Shown here one piece after another: positions 1 to 8,220 of a DNA stretch of 64,000 bases (positions are counted from its first letter, which is position 1; each line of letters starts with the position of its first letter). A model generated the notes under the pieces. It was given only the letters and a program-made list of their open reading frames with translations, made no database searches and was not told the origin of the DNA. The translations under genes were made by a program, and so were the position numbers. Location of the stretch: the NCBI GenBank assembly GCA_934667625.1, contig CAKUMH010000006.1, forward strand, positions 1-64,000. Reading direction: 5' to 3'. This DNA is from an uncultured Elusimicrobiales bacterium. Lineage in GTDB: Bacteria; Elusimicrobiota; Elusimicrobia; Elusimicrobiales; Elusimicrobiaceae.

Positions 1-48
1 GAAAAGAAGATTTGGGGCGAACAATGGAATTGTTCGGATGAAAAGAAA

Positions 49-68
49 CCCCGGGCGTGAGCCCGGGG
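49..68. terminator. Terminator hairpin downstream of dgt
   Basis: An 8-bp perfect GC stem (CCCCGGGC/GCCCGGGG) with a GTGA loop. On the minus strand it is followed by TTTCTTTT, so it would end dgt transcription. The first 41 bases of the window may hold the last codons of an upstream plus-strand gene, but nothing recognisable is left of it. Confidence 0.8.
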
Positions 69-88
69 AGTTTCATGAAAACTGCCTG

Positions 89-1210
89 TCAGCTAAAGAA
101 TTTAATGGAATTAGGCAGGATTACGTCTTCCATGACGCTTAACGCAAAAGAGTCCGTCATTCCGGCAATATAGTCGGCAATAATTACGTCTATTTGGGTC
201 GGGTCGTTTTGATAGACCTTTTGCATGGAACGCATGTAGTTCGCAAAGCTGTGAGCCGTTTGTTTCCCCTCACGGTCGTACGCTTCGTAGGCAAAACCAT
301 AGCGTTTGAACAAGGTGCGGAAATAATCAAACAAATCACGGATACATTTATCTATTGTTTCCTTGCGCTGGCGCATTTGTTCGTTGTGGTAAATGCGTTC
401 ATAGTTAAAGGTGCGCAGCTGCGAGATCAGGCCAAATTTCTCTTCCGAAAAACCGATGGCATCGCGGTCTTTTGAGTGGTTGATTAGATCCAACGTTAGC
501 GTGTTGATAATTTCCCCGTTAGATGTGCCGATTTCCTCCCGCACATCTTTTGGAATATCCGCCGTGGTGATTAGGTCCGCCTTCACAGCGTCTTCAATAT
601 CGCGTCCCAAATAGGCAATTTTGTCCGAAAGGCGCACAATGCATCCTTCGTACGTGGAGGGCATTTGGTTGCGCCCGGTGATCTTTTCCAAATCGTTAGG
701 GGTTTTGGCGGGGCGGAGCTGGTTGTTGGCAAAATCCTCCCCACAGTGGCAGATAATGCCGTCTTTTACGGCAAAGGTCAAATTGAGCCCTTCCCCATAG
801 TTGGCCAAGTGTTCCACCACGCGGTAGCTGTTTACTTCGTGCAGAAAGCGGTTGGGCCGAATGCATGCATCAATGGCGCGTTCCCCTTCGTGGCCAAAGG
901 GAGCATGCCCAATGTCGTGCCCGAGGCCAATTGCATAGGCCATATCTTCGCTTAGTTCCCATTTGCTGCTTTTGTTTAGCCCCCGGCAAATAGTGGCGGC
1001 AATGGTGGCCACATGGAGCACATGTTCTATGCGGGTACATATATGGTCATTGTTCGGGGCAAAAAAGACCTGGGTCTTGTGCTTTAGGCGCCGAAAGGGC
1101 AGCGAATGAATGATTTTTGTTTGGTCGCGGAAGTACTCATCCCGCAAATCCGGCGTATGCGGATGCGAACGGCGCAGGTAAATTTCATCGGAGAACGGAT
1201 TTTTTATCAT
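89..1210 (-). CDS. dgt: Deoxyguanosinetriphosphate triphosphohydrolase-like protein (HD domain)
   Basis: An HD-superfamily dNTP triphosphohydrolase, expected to split dNTPs into deoxynucleoside and triphosphate in the cytosol and so tune dNTP pools. The metal-binding HD set is visible: His63 (RIEH), His98-Asp99 (GLGHDIGH) and Asp196 (LSDKIAYLGRD). The start of the protein (RRSHPHTPDLRDEYFRD) and the 373-aa length fit the dGTPase type 2 family. There is no Shine-Dalgarno sequence. A TATCAT -10-like box ends exactly 6 nt before the ATG, so transcription could begin on the start codon (leaderless). It is divergent from coaD. Substrate preference cannot be read from sequence. Confidence 0.93.
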   Translation of the reverse strand: MIKNPFSDEIYLRRSHPHTPDLRDEYFRDQTKIIHSLPFRRLKHKTQVFFAPNNDHICTRIEHVLHVATIAATICRGLNKSSKWELSEDMAYAIGLGHDIGHAPFGHEGERAIDACIRPNRFLHEVNSYRVVEHLANYGEGLNLTFAVKDGIICHCGEDFANNQLRPAKTPNDLEKITGRNQMPSTYEGCIVRLSDKIAYLGRDIEDAVKADLITTADIPKDVREEIGTSNGEIINTLTLDLINHSKDRDAIGFSEEKFGLISQLRTFNYERIYHNEQMRQRKETIDKCIRDLFDYFRTLFKRYGFAYEAYDREGKQTAHSFANYMRSMQKVYQNDPTQIDVIIADYIAGMTDSFALSVMEDVILPNSIKFFS

Positions 1211-1259
1211 AAAATTATGATACCATAATATAGAACCTTATTAGAAGGCTAGGAGCGTT

Positions 1260-1754
1260 ATGAGCGAAAAAATAGCAGTATACGCAGGCAGTTTTGACCC
1301 GGTTACCAATGGTCATGTGGATGTGGCGCGCCGCGCGCGTGAGGTGTTTGGCCAAGTGGTGGTACTGCTGATCCAAAATGGACGTAAAAAACCGCTCTTT
1401 AGCCAAGAAGAACGGCTGGAACTCTTGCGGCAAACTTTTGCCGGAGAGGACGGAATCCAGGTGGAAAAAGCGGAAGGGTTGCTGGTGGATTATATGCAAA
1501 AACACAATTTGCATATATTGGTGCGCGGGTTAAGGGGGCCGGCAGATTTAGAACCGGAACTGGCCAATGCCTACTACAACAAACAATTCTATCCAAAAGT
1601 GGAAACCGTTTTCCTGCCGACTCGGACGGAGTATGCCTTTCTAAGTTCTTCCGCGGTGCGCGAGGCCGCTGGCTATGGGGCGGATGTATCCAGTTTGGTC
1701 CCTGTGTGTGTGGCAAAAGCTCTGCAAAAAATCAAAGAAAAATCTTCTTTCTAA
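1260..1754 (+). CDS. coaD: Phosphopantetheine adenylyltransferase
   Basis: Catalyses the fourth step of coenzyme A synthesis: transfer of AMP from ATP to 4'-phosphopantetheine, giving dephospho-CoA. This is a nucleotidyltransferase fold with the TNGH form of the (T/H)xGH motif at residues 16-19 after YAGSFDPV. RGLRGPADLEPE and the SSSAVREAA segment (the ISSTxxR-like motif) are both present. At 164 aa it has the usual length. An AGGAG ribosome site stands 6 nt before the ATG. It appears to be a single-gene unit. Confidence 0.96.
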   Translation: MSEKIAVYAGSFDPVTNGHVDVARRAREVFGQVVVLLIQNGRKKPLFSQEERLELLRQTFAGEDGIQVEKAEGLLVDYMQKHNLHILVRGLRGPADLEPELANAYYNKQFYPKVETVFLPTRTEYAFLSSSAVREAAGYGADVSSLVPVCVAKALQKIKEKSSF

Positions 1755-1792
1755 CGCAAAAAGCCTAGGTAGAAAATGGGTCCTTTATTCGC

Positions 1793-1821
1793 TTGTTCCC
1801 GTCGTATAAGTTTACTAGAAT
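1793..1821 (+). promoter_or_regulatory. Promoter candidate upstream of the leader ORF and the 1248-aa gene
   Basis: TTGTTC (1793-1798), a 17-bp spacer, then TAGAAT (1816-1821). It would start transcription near 1828, just ahead of the small ORF at 1853 and its AAGGAG site. Confidence 0.5.
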
Positions 1822-1852
1822 AATAGTGGAGACGGATAAAAGGAGTCTGTGA

Positions 1853-2005
1853 ATGTACTGCACCCAACTGTTGTTTAAGGCGTGCCAGTGCGCGTGCAAG
1901 CGTGGTAAATTGCGCTTGAACGGGCTGATGCCCTTTTTCCCTTTATTTTCAAAAAATGTTTTATCGTCCCATTTTTATATAGGACCAAAAGTCAGTTTCA
2001 TCTAG
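1853..2005 (+). CDS. Candidate Cys-rich small ORF or leader peptide (50 aa)
   Basis: A short open frame with a good AAGGAG site about 8 nt before ATG and a promoter-like pair upstream. The peptide opens MYCTQLLFKACQCACK, with four Cys in the first 16 residues, and ends in a hydrophobic and aromatic stretch. I recognise no family. Its stop codon lies in the loop of a terminator hairpin (1981-2018), so ribosomes finishing it would cover the 5' arm. That suits a leader peptide controlling read-through into the large gene at 2064, but a free-standing small protein or a chance ORF are equally possible. Confidence 0.3.
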   Translation: MYCTQLLFKACQCACKRGKLRLNGLMPFFPLFSKNVLSSHFYIGPKVSFI

Positions 2006-2026
2006 GACTTTTGGCCCTATTTTTTT
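1981..2026 (+). terminator. Terminator or attenuator before the 1248-aa gene
   Basis: The arms AGGACCAAAAGTC and GGACTTTTGGCCCT pair over about 12 bp with one mismatch and are followed by ATTTTTTTG. The hairpin overlaps the stop of the 50-aa ORF and sits 40-80 nt before the next ATG. Confidence 0.65.
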
Positions 2027-2063
2027 GTACTGATTTTTTCCACAATATAGGAAAGGAGCTTTT

Positions 2064-5000
2064 ATGCAAAAGTTATTGTCCCTGGTTTTAAGTTTTTGTA
2101 TTCTTTTTAGCAGTGTTAGCCCTGCTCTTGCGCAGCGGCTTCCCATTAAGGGCGGTTTCCGCGGGCTTACGCGCGTACCAAAGCCGACGCTTCCGTCTGC
2201 TGCCACGCGGCCTTCTGTGCCGCTGTCCAAAGCATCTTCTCTTCCTGGGACTCGTTTTGCATCTAAGACCAACATCTCGGCGCCCACGCACCTGGCTCTG
2301 CCGACGACGCATGCCGGACATACGGAGGCCTTGCCTGGAGCGCTCAATTTAACGCCGCGTCTTCAAACGATTGTGGAGCGGGAATACCGAAAGGTTTCTG
2401 GCAATGCAATCCGTGCTAAAGTACTCGTTGGAGATATAGAAGGCGTTGCCGAGCAAATTTTATCCCACCCGAAGGCGGAATTTCGCTCCGGCCTCTTACG
2501 CAATGAATTTGTTTCCGTTTCGCTTAGAGGTGGAGCTAACGCTAAGCAGCTGGCCCGGGCCCTTACCTTTTACAGAAACGATTTGCCGCAATTATCTAAA
2601 GCTTTTGCATCTTTGCCACAGGGAGATTTGAGCGCCGTAACCGCCTTGCTTAAAAACAAAAAGGCGGCGGGTTACCAGGCCGTTTATCAGGTTTGGGGTG
2701 CCTTTGCCGATGCGGGTGCCTTAGGTCTGTTGGGCACAGCGGAAGATGCCCCGCTTTTACTGGACTTTTATGAGGCCGCGGCCCAGTCTGTTTTTAAAGA
2801 TGTGGCAGCCATGGTGGCCGCCCGCGGTCTTTTGCGCATGGGAGCATACCCCACGCTTGAAAAACTGGCAGGAATGGGGGGCGGTTCCCAGGCGTTTTGG
2901 CAGGAGCTTGCTCGTTACGCGGAATTAAACAATTTAGCTGTTCGTCTGCCTTCCCAAGCGGGCGGTGCGGCCGCTGAAAGCGCAGCAGGCAGTTTTTTGG
3001 CAACGGGCTGTCTGCCCAATGCCCTTAATGCAGATGCCTCTATCTTGGCTACTAAAGAGTGGATGGAAATCGGCAGAGAAACGCCTCTTGGCGTTGCCTT
3101 GCCGGACTTGTCCACGCTTAAAGTAACGCTTCCGGCCCCGTCTTTTACACAACCCCCGCTGACGTTGAGCGCGCTGTCTCTGCCGGAAACAATGCGTGTG
3201 GCGGTCCCTGCTAAGGGAAATACATTACCTGCCGAAAGTGCTGTTTCTACGCCAGCCGCTACAGAAGCTCCGTCTGCCACTGTTGGAATGCTTTACGGCG
3301 GTCTACCCGTACCAGAAATTGCCAAAGCTGGGAAAAAACTTTTTAATCAGGCGCAGAAGATGCTTCGTAAAAAGGCCAAAATGGCCCCTTACGAAGAACC
3401 GGGTCTGCACGATAACTCCCAAATCCAGGAAGTATACTCTACCTTACGTTCTCCAGAAGCGCCAGCCACGGCGGCCGAACTGCCGGGCGCTGGCGAAACG
3501 GGCCCGGTGTCTGTGGCGGAGAGCGGCTTTAAATTGACCGTGGTGGACGGCAAGGGAATAGAACGCATTTTGCCTGTAAACTTAAAAATCAGCAACCGCT
3601 TCCGGGTGAAGGGGTACAACCGGGTGGCATTCGCGGAACGCTCCGATTTTTCCAACGGTTATTTGGCGGAGCTTCGCAACCAGGAGCAAAAGCCGTTGCG
3701 GATGGCTCACTTTTACATGAAGCTCCAGTCCAATCAGGTGGGGGCGTTGGTGGATTTGGTTCGCAAATCCGGGTTGGAAAACTTCCGCCTAAAACTGGAG
3801 GCGGCGCCGGATATTTCCTATAAGACGAAAGTAGTGCCTGCTGTTTCCGTCAAGGGTGAACGTCTGCCGCTAGAGGTAGAGATACCCGTCAAAGGGAATG
3901 AAAGCGTTTCGCAGCTTGTGCTGTTGGAGGACGGCTCTCTTAATTTAAGCGGATACTATGTCCGTTTGCCGAAGAACCAAATTGCTAATTTGGCTAAAAT
4001 TTTGCCTGGCAGTAAAACCACATTTAATGTTTCTATCCACCCCACCAGCAACCGCGCGCAGCTTATTTTGCGCGAGGCGTCGCTTACGAACGTGAGCTTG
4101 GGTAAAACTATGGGACCGGTGGTAAATGGAGCGCTTGATATTAGCGTCAACCAGGCCAACTCCATGATGTTTGCCATCAACTATGTGTTGCCGGGGTTAT
4201 CCTCCCTGCTCACCCCTATTCTCAAAAAATACGGCGAAAAAACGATGATGACCGTGGCCCTGTCCATGTCTACCATGTCTGGGGTGTTGGCTACGTTAGG
4301 AGGTTTTTTTGGTTTCGTGGAAGGGTTGACCTTAACCCCCCTGCAAAAAGGGTTGTTTATTACGGCGCTATTTTTAATGAGCGGCTCTGGAATATTAAAA
4401 CAATTGGTGTCCAATATGCTCATTCGTGCCAACCGCGGAGAAGCCATTTTGAATGGCTCCAAGGGCATGCAAAAAGAAGTGGAAAAAGCCTTTGCCGAGA
4501 CCCCAGGCTTTAAGCATTTGGTAAAGCGCGTAAAGGACGTTTTTACCAAGAAATCGGATATTAACTTAAAAGACGTAGTGCTGTATAACCTAAGCTTTGT
4601 GTATAAAAACGTGGGCACGCTGGCCTTTTTGGCCACGCCCTTTGCCCTGAATTACGGAATTAAGCTAATTACAGGGGTGGATTTAGGGTTAGACTATTCC
4701 ATCAGCTTCCCGCTCTATGCCGGATACAGTGGCTGGGTGACGTGGAAGGTCTACCGTGCCAAGCTGCGTGATGCTTATTCCGCCAAAGATTTAGGACAAA
4801 GCCAAGCCCTCATGCAGGAAACGCTAAAGGCCGGTAGCAAGGACTTGGCGGAAGCGGAACCCAGCGCCCTTTCTGCCCAAGTGGATTTGGTGGCACGTAA
4901 TTTTAAAGATGCGCTGGATGCCTTCGTTTTTGCAAACGTAAAATTGGATTCCAGCAAAAAATCCACCGCGCTTTACAAAGAGAAAAAGGCGACATTGCTG

Positions 5001-5810
5001 ACTGATTTGGAAAAACAGTTAACCAGTCAGTATGCCATGCCGCAGGGACAGGCAAAGGAGTTGGTGAAGCAGGTGGAGTCTTCTTTAGTCGTGCAGGAAA
5101 ACACCCTCGGGAATATGGGCAAAATGCTTAAAGCCCCCGGCGTGGCGGCACTTACCGCTGCCATGACCTTTGCCACGGTGCATGAATTTGTAATTTCCAC
5201 CTCTTTCTCCGGTGCGATGAAGACTCTGATCCCGGAAGGAGAACTGGCAAACATGGTGATAGCTGCCTCTCTGTACGGCTCCTTTATTTTGGGCCGTTTG
5301 GGCGGGAATGTGCTCAGCAAACGGATTAGCTCGGATTCTATGTATATTACCGGTTCGGTCCTGTCTGCCACCGGAACGGCAATGATGGCGTTGGCTGGAG
5401 GAAGTGTTCCCCAAATGATTGCCGGGGCAGCGGTAGCCAGCTTGGGCACCGGGAACTTCTTTACGCAAATGTACGATTATATTATGACCCGCTATCCCAA
5501 ACAGAACCGGGAATTATCCTCTATTTTGGCGCTTACTATGGCGGTGGCGGGCTTGGCGGCTATGCCAGCCGGATACCTGGCCTCGTTGGGCGGGCTGAGC
5601 ATTCCGTTGGACTTAACGTATGCAGGCGCGGCACTTGGCGCGAGCTTGGTTTTAACGCCGGGTATGATGCGTAATTCCACCTTGGTGCAAAGTGTTAAAT
5701 ACGAGGGCAAACGCTTGTGGAACTTTGCCAAGGACAAATGGCGCAGCCTCATCGGTAAGAAAGGGTCCGGCCCAAACGGCAATTTAGATGACGCCGCTCC
5801 AGCCAACTAA
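2064..5810 (+). CDS. Large exported protein with helical repeats and a C-terminal MFS-like membrane domain
   Basis: 1248 aa. A clear signal peptide (MQKLLSLVLSFCILFSSVSP, cleavage near ALAQ) is followed by a Pro/Ser/Thr/Ala-rich stretch and an alpha-helical region (about 90-290) that looks like degenerate HEAT-type repeats. A variable linker and a soluble region rich in beta segments (about 490-700) come next. The C-terminal part (about 690-1220) carries repeated hydrophobic helices in two halves separated by a charged helical insert (about 880-1010), as in 12-helix major-facilitator transporters. A cleaved signal peptide in front of a long periplasmic region and a transporter-like domain is an odd architecture. 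I do not know its substrate. An AAAGGAG site precedes the ATG, and a strong terminator follows the gene. Confidence 0.8.
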   Translation: MQKLLSLVLSFCILFSSVSPALAQRLPIKGGFRGLTRVPKPTLPSAATRPSVPLSKASSLPGTRFASKTNISAPTHLALPTTHAGHTEALPGALNLTPRLQTIVEREYRKVSGNAIRAKVLVGDIEGVAEQILSHPKAEFRSGLLRNEFVSVSLRGGANAKQLARALTFYRNDLPQLSKAFASLPQGDLSAVTALLKNKKAAGYQAVYQVWGAFADAGALGLLGTAEDAPLLLDFYEAAAQSVFKDVAAMVAARGLLRMGAYPTLEKLAGMGGGSQAFWQELARYAELNNLAVRLPSQAGGAAAESAAGSFLATGCLPNALNADASILATKEWMEIGRETPLGVALPDLSTLKVTLPAPSFTQPPLTLSALSLPETMRVAVPAKGNTLPAESAVSTPAATEAPSATVGMLYGGLPVPEIAKAGKKLFNQAQKMLRKKAKMAPYEEPGLHDNSQIQEVYSTLRSPEAPATAAELPGAGETGPVSVAESGFKLTVVDGKGIERILPVNLKISNRFRVKGYNRVAFAERSDFSNGYLAELRNQEQKPLRMAHFYMKLQSNQVGALVDLVRKSGLENFRLKLEAAPDISYKTKVVPAVSVKGERLPLEVEIPVKGNESVSQLVLLEDGSLNLSGYYVRLPKNQIANLAKILPGSKTTFNVSIHPTSNRAQLILREASLTNVSLGKTMGPVVNGALDISVNQANSMMFAINYVLPGLSSLLTPILKKYGEKTMMTVALSMSTMSGVLATLGGFFGFVEGLTLTPLQKGLFITALFLMSGSGILKQLVSNMLIRANRGEAILNGSKGMQKEVEKAFAETPGFKHLVKRVKDVFTKKSDINLKDVVLYNLSFVYKNVGTLAFLATPFALNYGIKLITGVDLGLDYSISFPLYAGYSGWVTWKVYRAKLRDAYSAKDLGQSQALMQETLKAGSKDLAEAEPSALSAQVDLVARNFKDALDAFVFANVKLDSSKKSTALYKEKKATLLTDLEKQLTSQYAMPQGQAKELVKQVESSLVVQENTLGNMGKMLKAPGVAALTAAMTFATVHEFVISTSFSGAMKTLIPEGELANMVIAASLYGSFILGRLGGNVLSKRISSDSMYITGSVLSATGTAMMALAGGSVPQMIAGAAVASLGTGNFFTQMYDYIMTRYPKQNRELSSILALTMAVAGLAAMPAGYLASLGGLSIPLDLTYAGAALGASLVLTPGMMRNSTLVQSVKYEGKRLWNFAKDKWRSLIGKKGSGPNGNLDDAAPAN

Positions 5811-5836
5811 CGAATAAGTAATTTTGATATTTTAAA

Positions 5837-5872
5837 TGCCCCGCTTTTTGTGAAAAAGCGGGGCATTTTTTG
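5837..5872 (+). terminator. Terminator after the 1248-aa gene
   Basis: GCCCCGCTTTTT, GTG, AAAAAGCGGGGC form a 12-bp stem followed by ATTTTTTG. Confidence 0.88.
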
Positions 5873-5897
5873 TTGTTTTGTGGGGGGGAGATATAAA
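5870..5897 (+). promoter_or_regulatory. Promoter candidate for the prepilin gene
   Basis: TTGTTG (5870-5875), a 16-bp spacer, then TATAAA (5892-5897). It predicts a leader of about 60 nt that contains the long palindrome at 5915-5956. Confidence 0.4.
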
Positions 5898-5914
5898 AGG
5901 GTTGTAATCGTTTT

Positions 5915-5956
5915 TTTTTTGCTAAATTTTGCTTATAAGCAAAATTTAGCAAAAAA
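5915..5956. repeat. 42-bp perfect palindrome in the 5' leader of the prepilin gene
   Basis: Six T, then GCTAAATTTTGCTTA, then its exact reverse complement TAAGCAAAATTTAGC, then six A. As RNA it would fold into a hairpin of about 19 bp whose foot touches the GGAAGG ribosome site at 5957-5962. As DNA it could bind a dimeric regulator. It is not a normal terminator, because the T-run precedes the stem instead of following it. Confidence 0.85.
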
Positions 5957-5967
5957 GGAAGGTTGTT

Positions 5968-6474
5968 ATGAAAAACAGCACCTCAAGCCATTCAGGTGGC
6001 TTTACGTTGATTGAATTGTTGGTGGTTGTACTGATTATTGGCGTTTTGGCGGCGGTTGCTGTCCCTCAATATAGAAAGGCGGTGGAGAAGAGCCGTGCCG
6101 CAGAGGCCATGACTGTTATGAAAAAAGTGCGTGATAACATTAGTATGTGTTCCTTGGCGGGTACTTCTCGCGAGGATTGTGAATATTTTGAAGGATTTCC
6201 GTGGAAGTCAGATGAAGGAGCGATAGGGGGCGTACTATATCAGGGGAAAAATTATTGTTTTGGGCTCAGTGATGGGAGCCCGCTGGGAGATTATTACAGT
6301 ATTGGCGCTATGAGTTGGCCCTGTGAGGGTGAGGCCACAGATGAAGGGCGGCAATATATGCTTTTTTGGGGTGAAGATGATGAAGGACTGGAAGAAAAAT
6401 TATGCCTAGATATTGACGGAAGCTCTGGTTACTGTAAAGCACTAGAATCGTTGGGTTTTAAATTAGCAGAGTGA
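5968..6474 (+). CDS. Type IV prepilin-like protein (pilin/pseudopilin)
   Basis: 168 aa. It has a class III signal with cleavage after Gly in HSGG|FTLIELLVVVLIIG, Glu at mature position 5, then AVPQYRKAVEKSRAAEAM, typical of PilE/PulG-like major and minor pilins exported by a type II secretion or type IV pilus machine. The C-terminal globular part has paired Cys residues (CSLAG...EDC, YCFG, CEG, LCLD, YCK), suggesting disulfide loops. It stands alone, with no assembly genes nearby, which fits a family of dispersed pilin genes. The GGAAGG site lies directly after a 42-bp palindrome. Confidence 0.9.
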   Translation: MKNSTSSHSGGFTLIELLVVVLIIGVLAAVAVPQYRKAVEKSRAAEAMTVMKKVRDNISMCSLAGTSREDCEYFEGFPWKSDEGAIGGVLYQGKNYCFGLSDGSPLGDYYSIGAMSWPCEGEATDEGRQYMLFWGEDDEGLEEKLCLDIDGSSGYCKALESLGFKLAE

Positions 6475-6491
6475 TGCTTTTCCACTAAAAA

Positions 6492-6514
6492 GGGCCTCTT
6501 TATACAAGAGGCCC
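6492..6514. terminator. Bidirectional terminator between the pilin and sulP
   Basis: A 9-bp stem GGGCCTCTT/AAGAGGCCC with a 5-nt loop. On the minus strand it is followed by TTTTTA (end of the sulP operon); the plus-strand T-tract is poorer. Confidence 0.82.
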
Positions 6515-6536
6515 GGTTTCTGTGATGTAGCAGGGG

Positions 6537-8216
6537 TTATTCCAAAAAGTGTTGTCGGCCGCTGACGATAGATTCCGCCCGCATTAAAGAAACGTCAATG
6601 TTTTTGCAGATGTGGTCTTCGCCCAGCTTCTGTACAAAGCCGTATTTATCCAGCGTCTTAAGCACATGCTTTTGCACATGGGAGAGAATTAATTGCACCC
6701 CGTCCTTTTGGCAGCGGTCGTAAATACGTTCCAGTGCGTGGAACCCGGTTGCATCAATGGCCGGAACACTGCGCATGCGCAAAATGAGCACCTTGCAGTC
6801 TTTATGGTTTTCTAAGCTGTCCAAAAATTTATTGGCCGCGCCAAAAAAGAACGGCCCGTTAATTTCGTACACGCTTACGTGGCGGGCAATGACTTTGGTG
6901 TCAATGTCGTCCTTGTGGTGCACTTCATCAAACAGGTCGTCGTCTGTGTTTTTTATTTGATACACGTCGGACATACGCTTCATAAAAAGTACAGCGGCCA
7001 GCACTAAGCCAAACTCAATGGCTACCACCAGGTCTTCCGCAACGGTCAGCGTAAAGGTGACGAGCAGAATGGCAATGTCGCTTGCCGGCGCTTTAAAAAG
7101 CGCGGTGAAGGAACGCCAATCACTCATACGGTACGCTACCAAAAACAGAATGGCCGCCAAGGAAGTCATGGGGATGAGGCCAATATATTTCATCAGACAC
7201 AACATCATAATGAGCAAAAATACGGCGTGTGCCATGCCGGCGATGGGGGTGCGCCCGCCGTTTTCAATGTTGGTGGCAGTGCGGGCAATGGCGCCGGTAG
7301 CCGGCAATCCGCCAAAAAGGGCAGAAGCTACGTTGGCCAACCCGGTAGCGACCAGTTCCATATTGGAGCGGTGCCGCTTGCCGATCATGCCATCGGCCAC
7401 CACGGCCGATAACAAGCTTTCAATCCCAGCTAAAAAGGCGATGGTCAGTGCCGCGGGCAGCAGCTTGCGAATGACTGAGAGCGTGATTTCGCCCGGCATA
7501 TGCGGCATAGCGAGAGACCCATCCACTTGTCCAAAAGTGGAGGTAATTGTCGCCACGTCTAAATGGGCAAATTTAACAACCAGCGTGGTGATAATCAGCG
7601 CCGCCAAAGAGCCAGGGAAGGACCTCCACTTTTTGGGCCAAAAGATAATAATTGCCAGTGTGATGAGTCCAATGGCGAGCGTCTGCCAATTTACAAGTCC
7701 CAGGTGCTGCAAATAAACACCCCATTTGGCAAAAAAATCGCTGGGGATATTTTTGAGGCCCAAGCCTAAAAAGTCGTTAATTTGCGTGGAAAAAAGCACC
7801 ACGGCAATCCCGCTGGTAAAGCCAGTTGTCACCGGGTAGGGAATAAATTTGATGAAGGTGCCAAACTTAAAAAGCCCCATCAGCATTAAAAAGATCCCGG
7901 CCATAAGGGTGGCGGTCAGGAGCCCCGCAAGGCCAAACTCCTGAATAATGCCGTATACAATAACAACAAAGGCTCCTGTCGGCCCGCCGATTTGCACGCG
8001 AGATCCGCCCAAGAGCGAGATGACAAAGCCTGCCACAACAGCCGTGATCAGCCCCTTTTCAGGCGTAACACCCGAGGCAATAGCCAGGGCAATGGAAAGC
8101 GGCAGCGCCACACATGCCACCACGAGCCCGGCGGTTAGATCCTTCATCACGCGCTGGGACGTGAAATCTTCGGGACGATTTTTTAAAAGCGTCCATAATT
8201 TAGGTCTTAGAATCAT
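6537..8216 (-). CDS. SulP-family anion permease with STAS domain
   Basis: 559 aa. An inner-membrane transporter of the SLC26/SulP family, which in bacteria moves sulfate, bicarbonate or dicarboxylates. The N-terminal 400 or so residues hold about 12-14 membrane helices with SulP signatures (DLTAGLVVACVALPLSIA; GGPTGAFVVIVYGI; GLPATGAIARTATNIENG). The last 120 or so residues are a STAS domain (HVSVYEINGPFFFGAANKF ... VPAIDATGFHALERI). I start at ATG 8216, four bases after the PHP gene stop, because an upstream extension would run over that gene and lacks family similarity. It is the third gene of the nifU-PHP-sulP operon. The substrate is not assignable. Confidence 0.9.
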   Translation of the reverse strand: MILRPKLWTLLKNRPEDFTSQRVMKDLTAGLVVACVALPLSIALAIASGVTPEKGLITAVVAGFVISLLGGSRVQIGGPTGAFVVIVYGIIQEFGLAGLLTATLMAGIFLMLMGLFKFGTFIKFIPYPVTTGFTSGIAVVLFSTQINDFLGLGLKNIPSDFFAKWGVYLQHLGLVNWQTLAIGLITLAIIIFWPKKWRSFPGSLAALIITTLVVKFAHLDVATITSTFGQVDGSLAMPHMPGEITLSVIRKLLPAALTIAFLAGIESLLSAVVADGMIGKRHRSNMELVATGLANVASALFGGLPATGAIARTATNIENGGRTPIAGMAHAVFLLIMMLCLMKYIGLIPMTSLAAILFLVAYRMSDWRSFTALFKAPASDIAILLVTFTLTVAEDLVVAIEFGLVLAAVLFMKRMSDVYQIKNTDDDLFDEVHHKDDIDTKVIARHVSVYEINGPFFFGAANKFLDSLENHKDCKVLILRMRSVPAIDATGFHALERIYDRCQKDGVQLILSHVQKHVLKTLDKYGFVQKLGEDHICKNIDVSLMRAESIVSGRQHFLE

Positions 8217-8220
8217 ATAG

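Noticed and set aside
18..36. Inverted repeat CGAACAAT-GGA-ATTGTTCG resembling a LexA/SOS box
   Set aside because: The spacing between CGAAC and GTTCG is 9 nt, not the 4 nt of the Gram-positive SOS box, and no SOS gene is next to it. It lies before a terminator, so it may be part of an upstream gene end.
2064..5810. Frameshifted fusion of two neighbouring genes
   Set aside because: The frame is clean over 1248 codons, with one ribosome site at the start and none at the domain junctions, so the fusion looks real.
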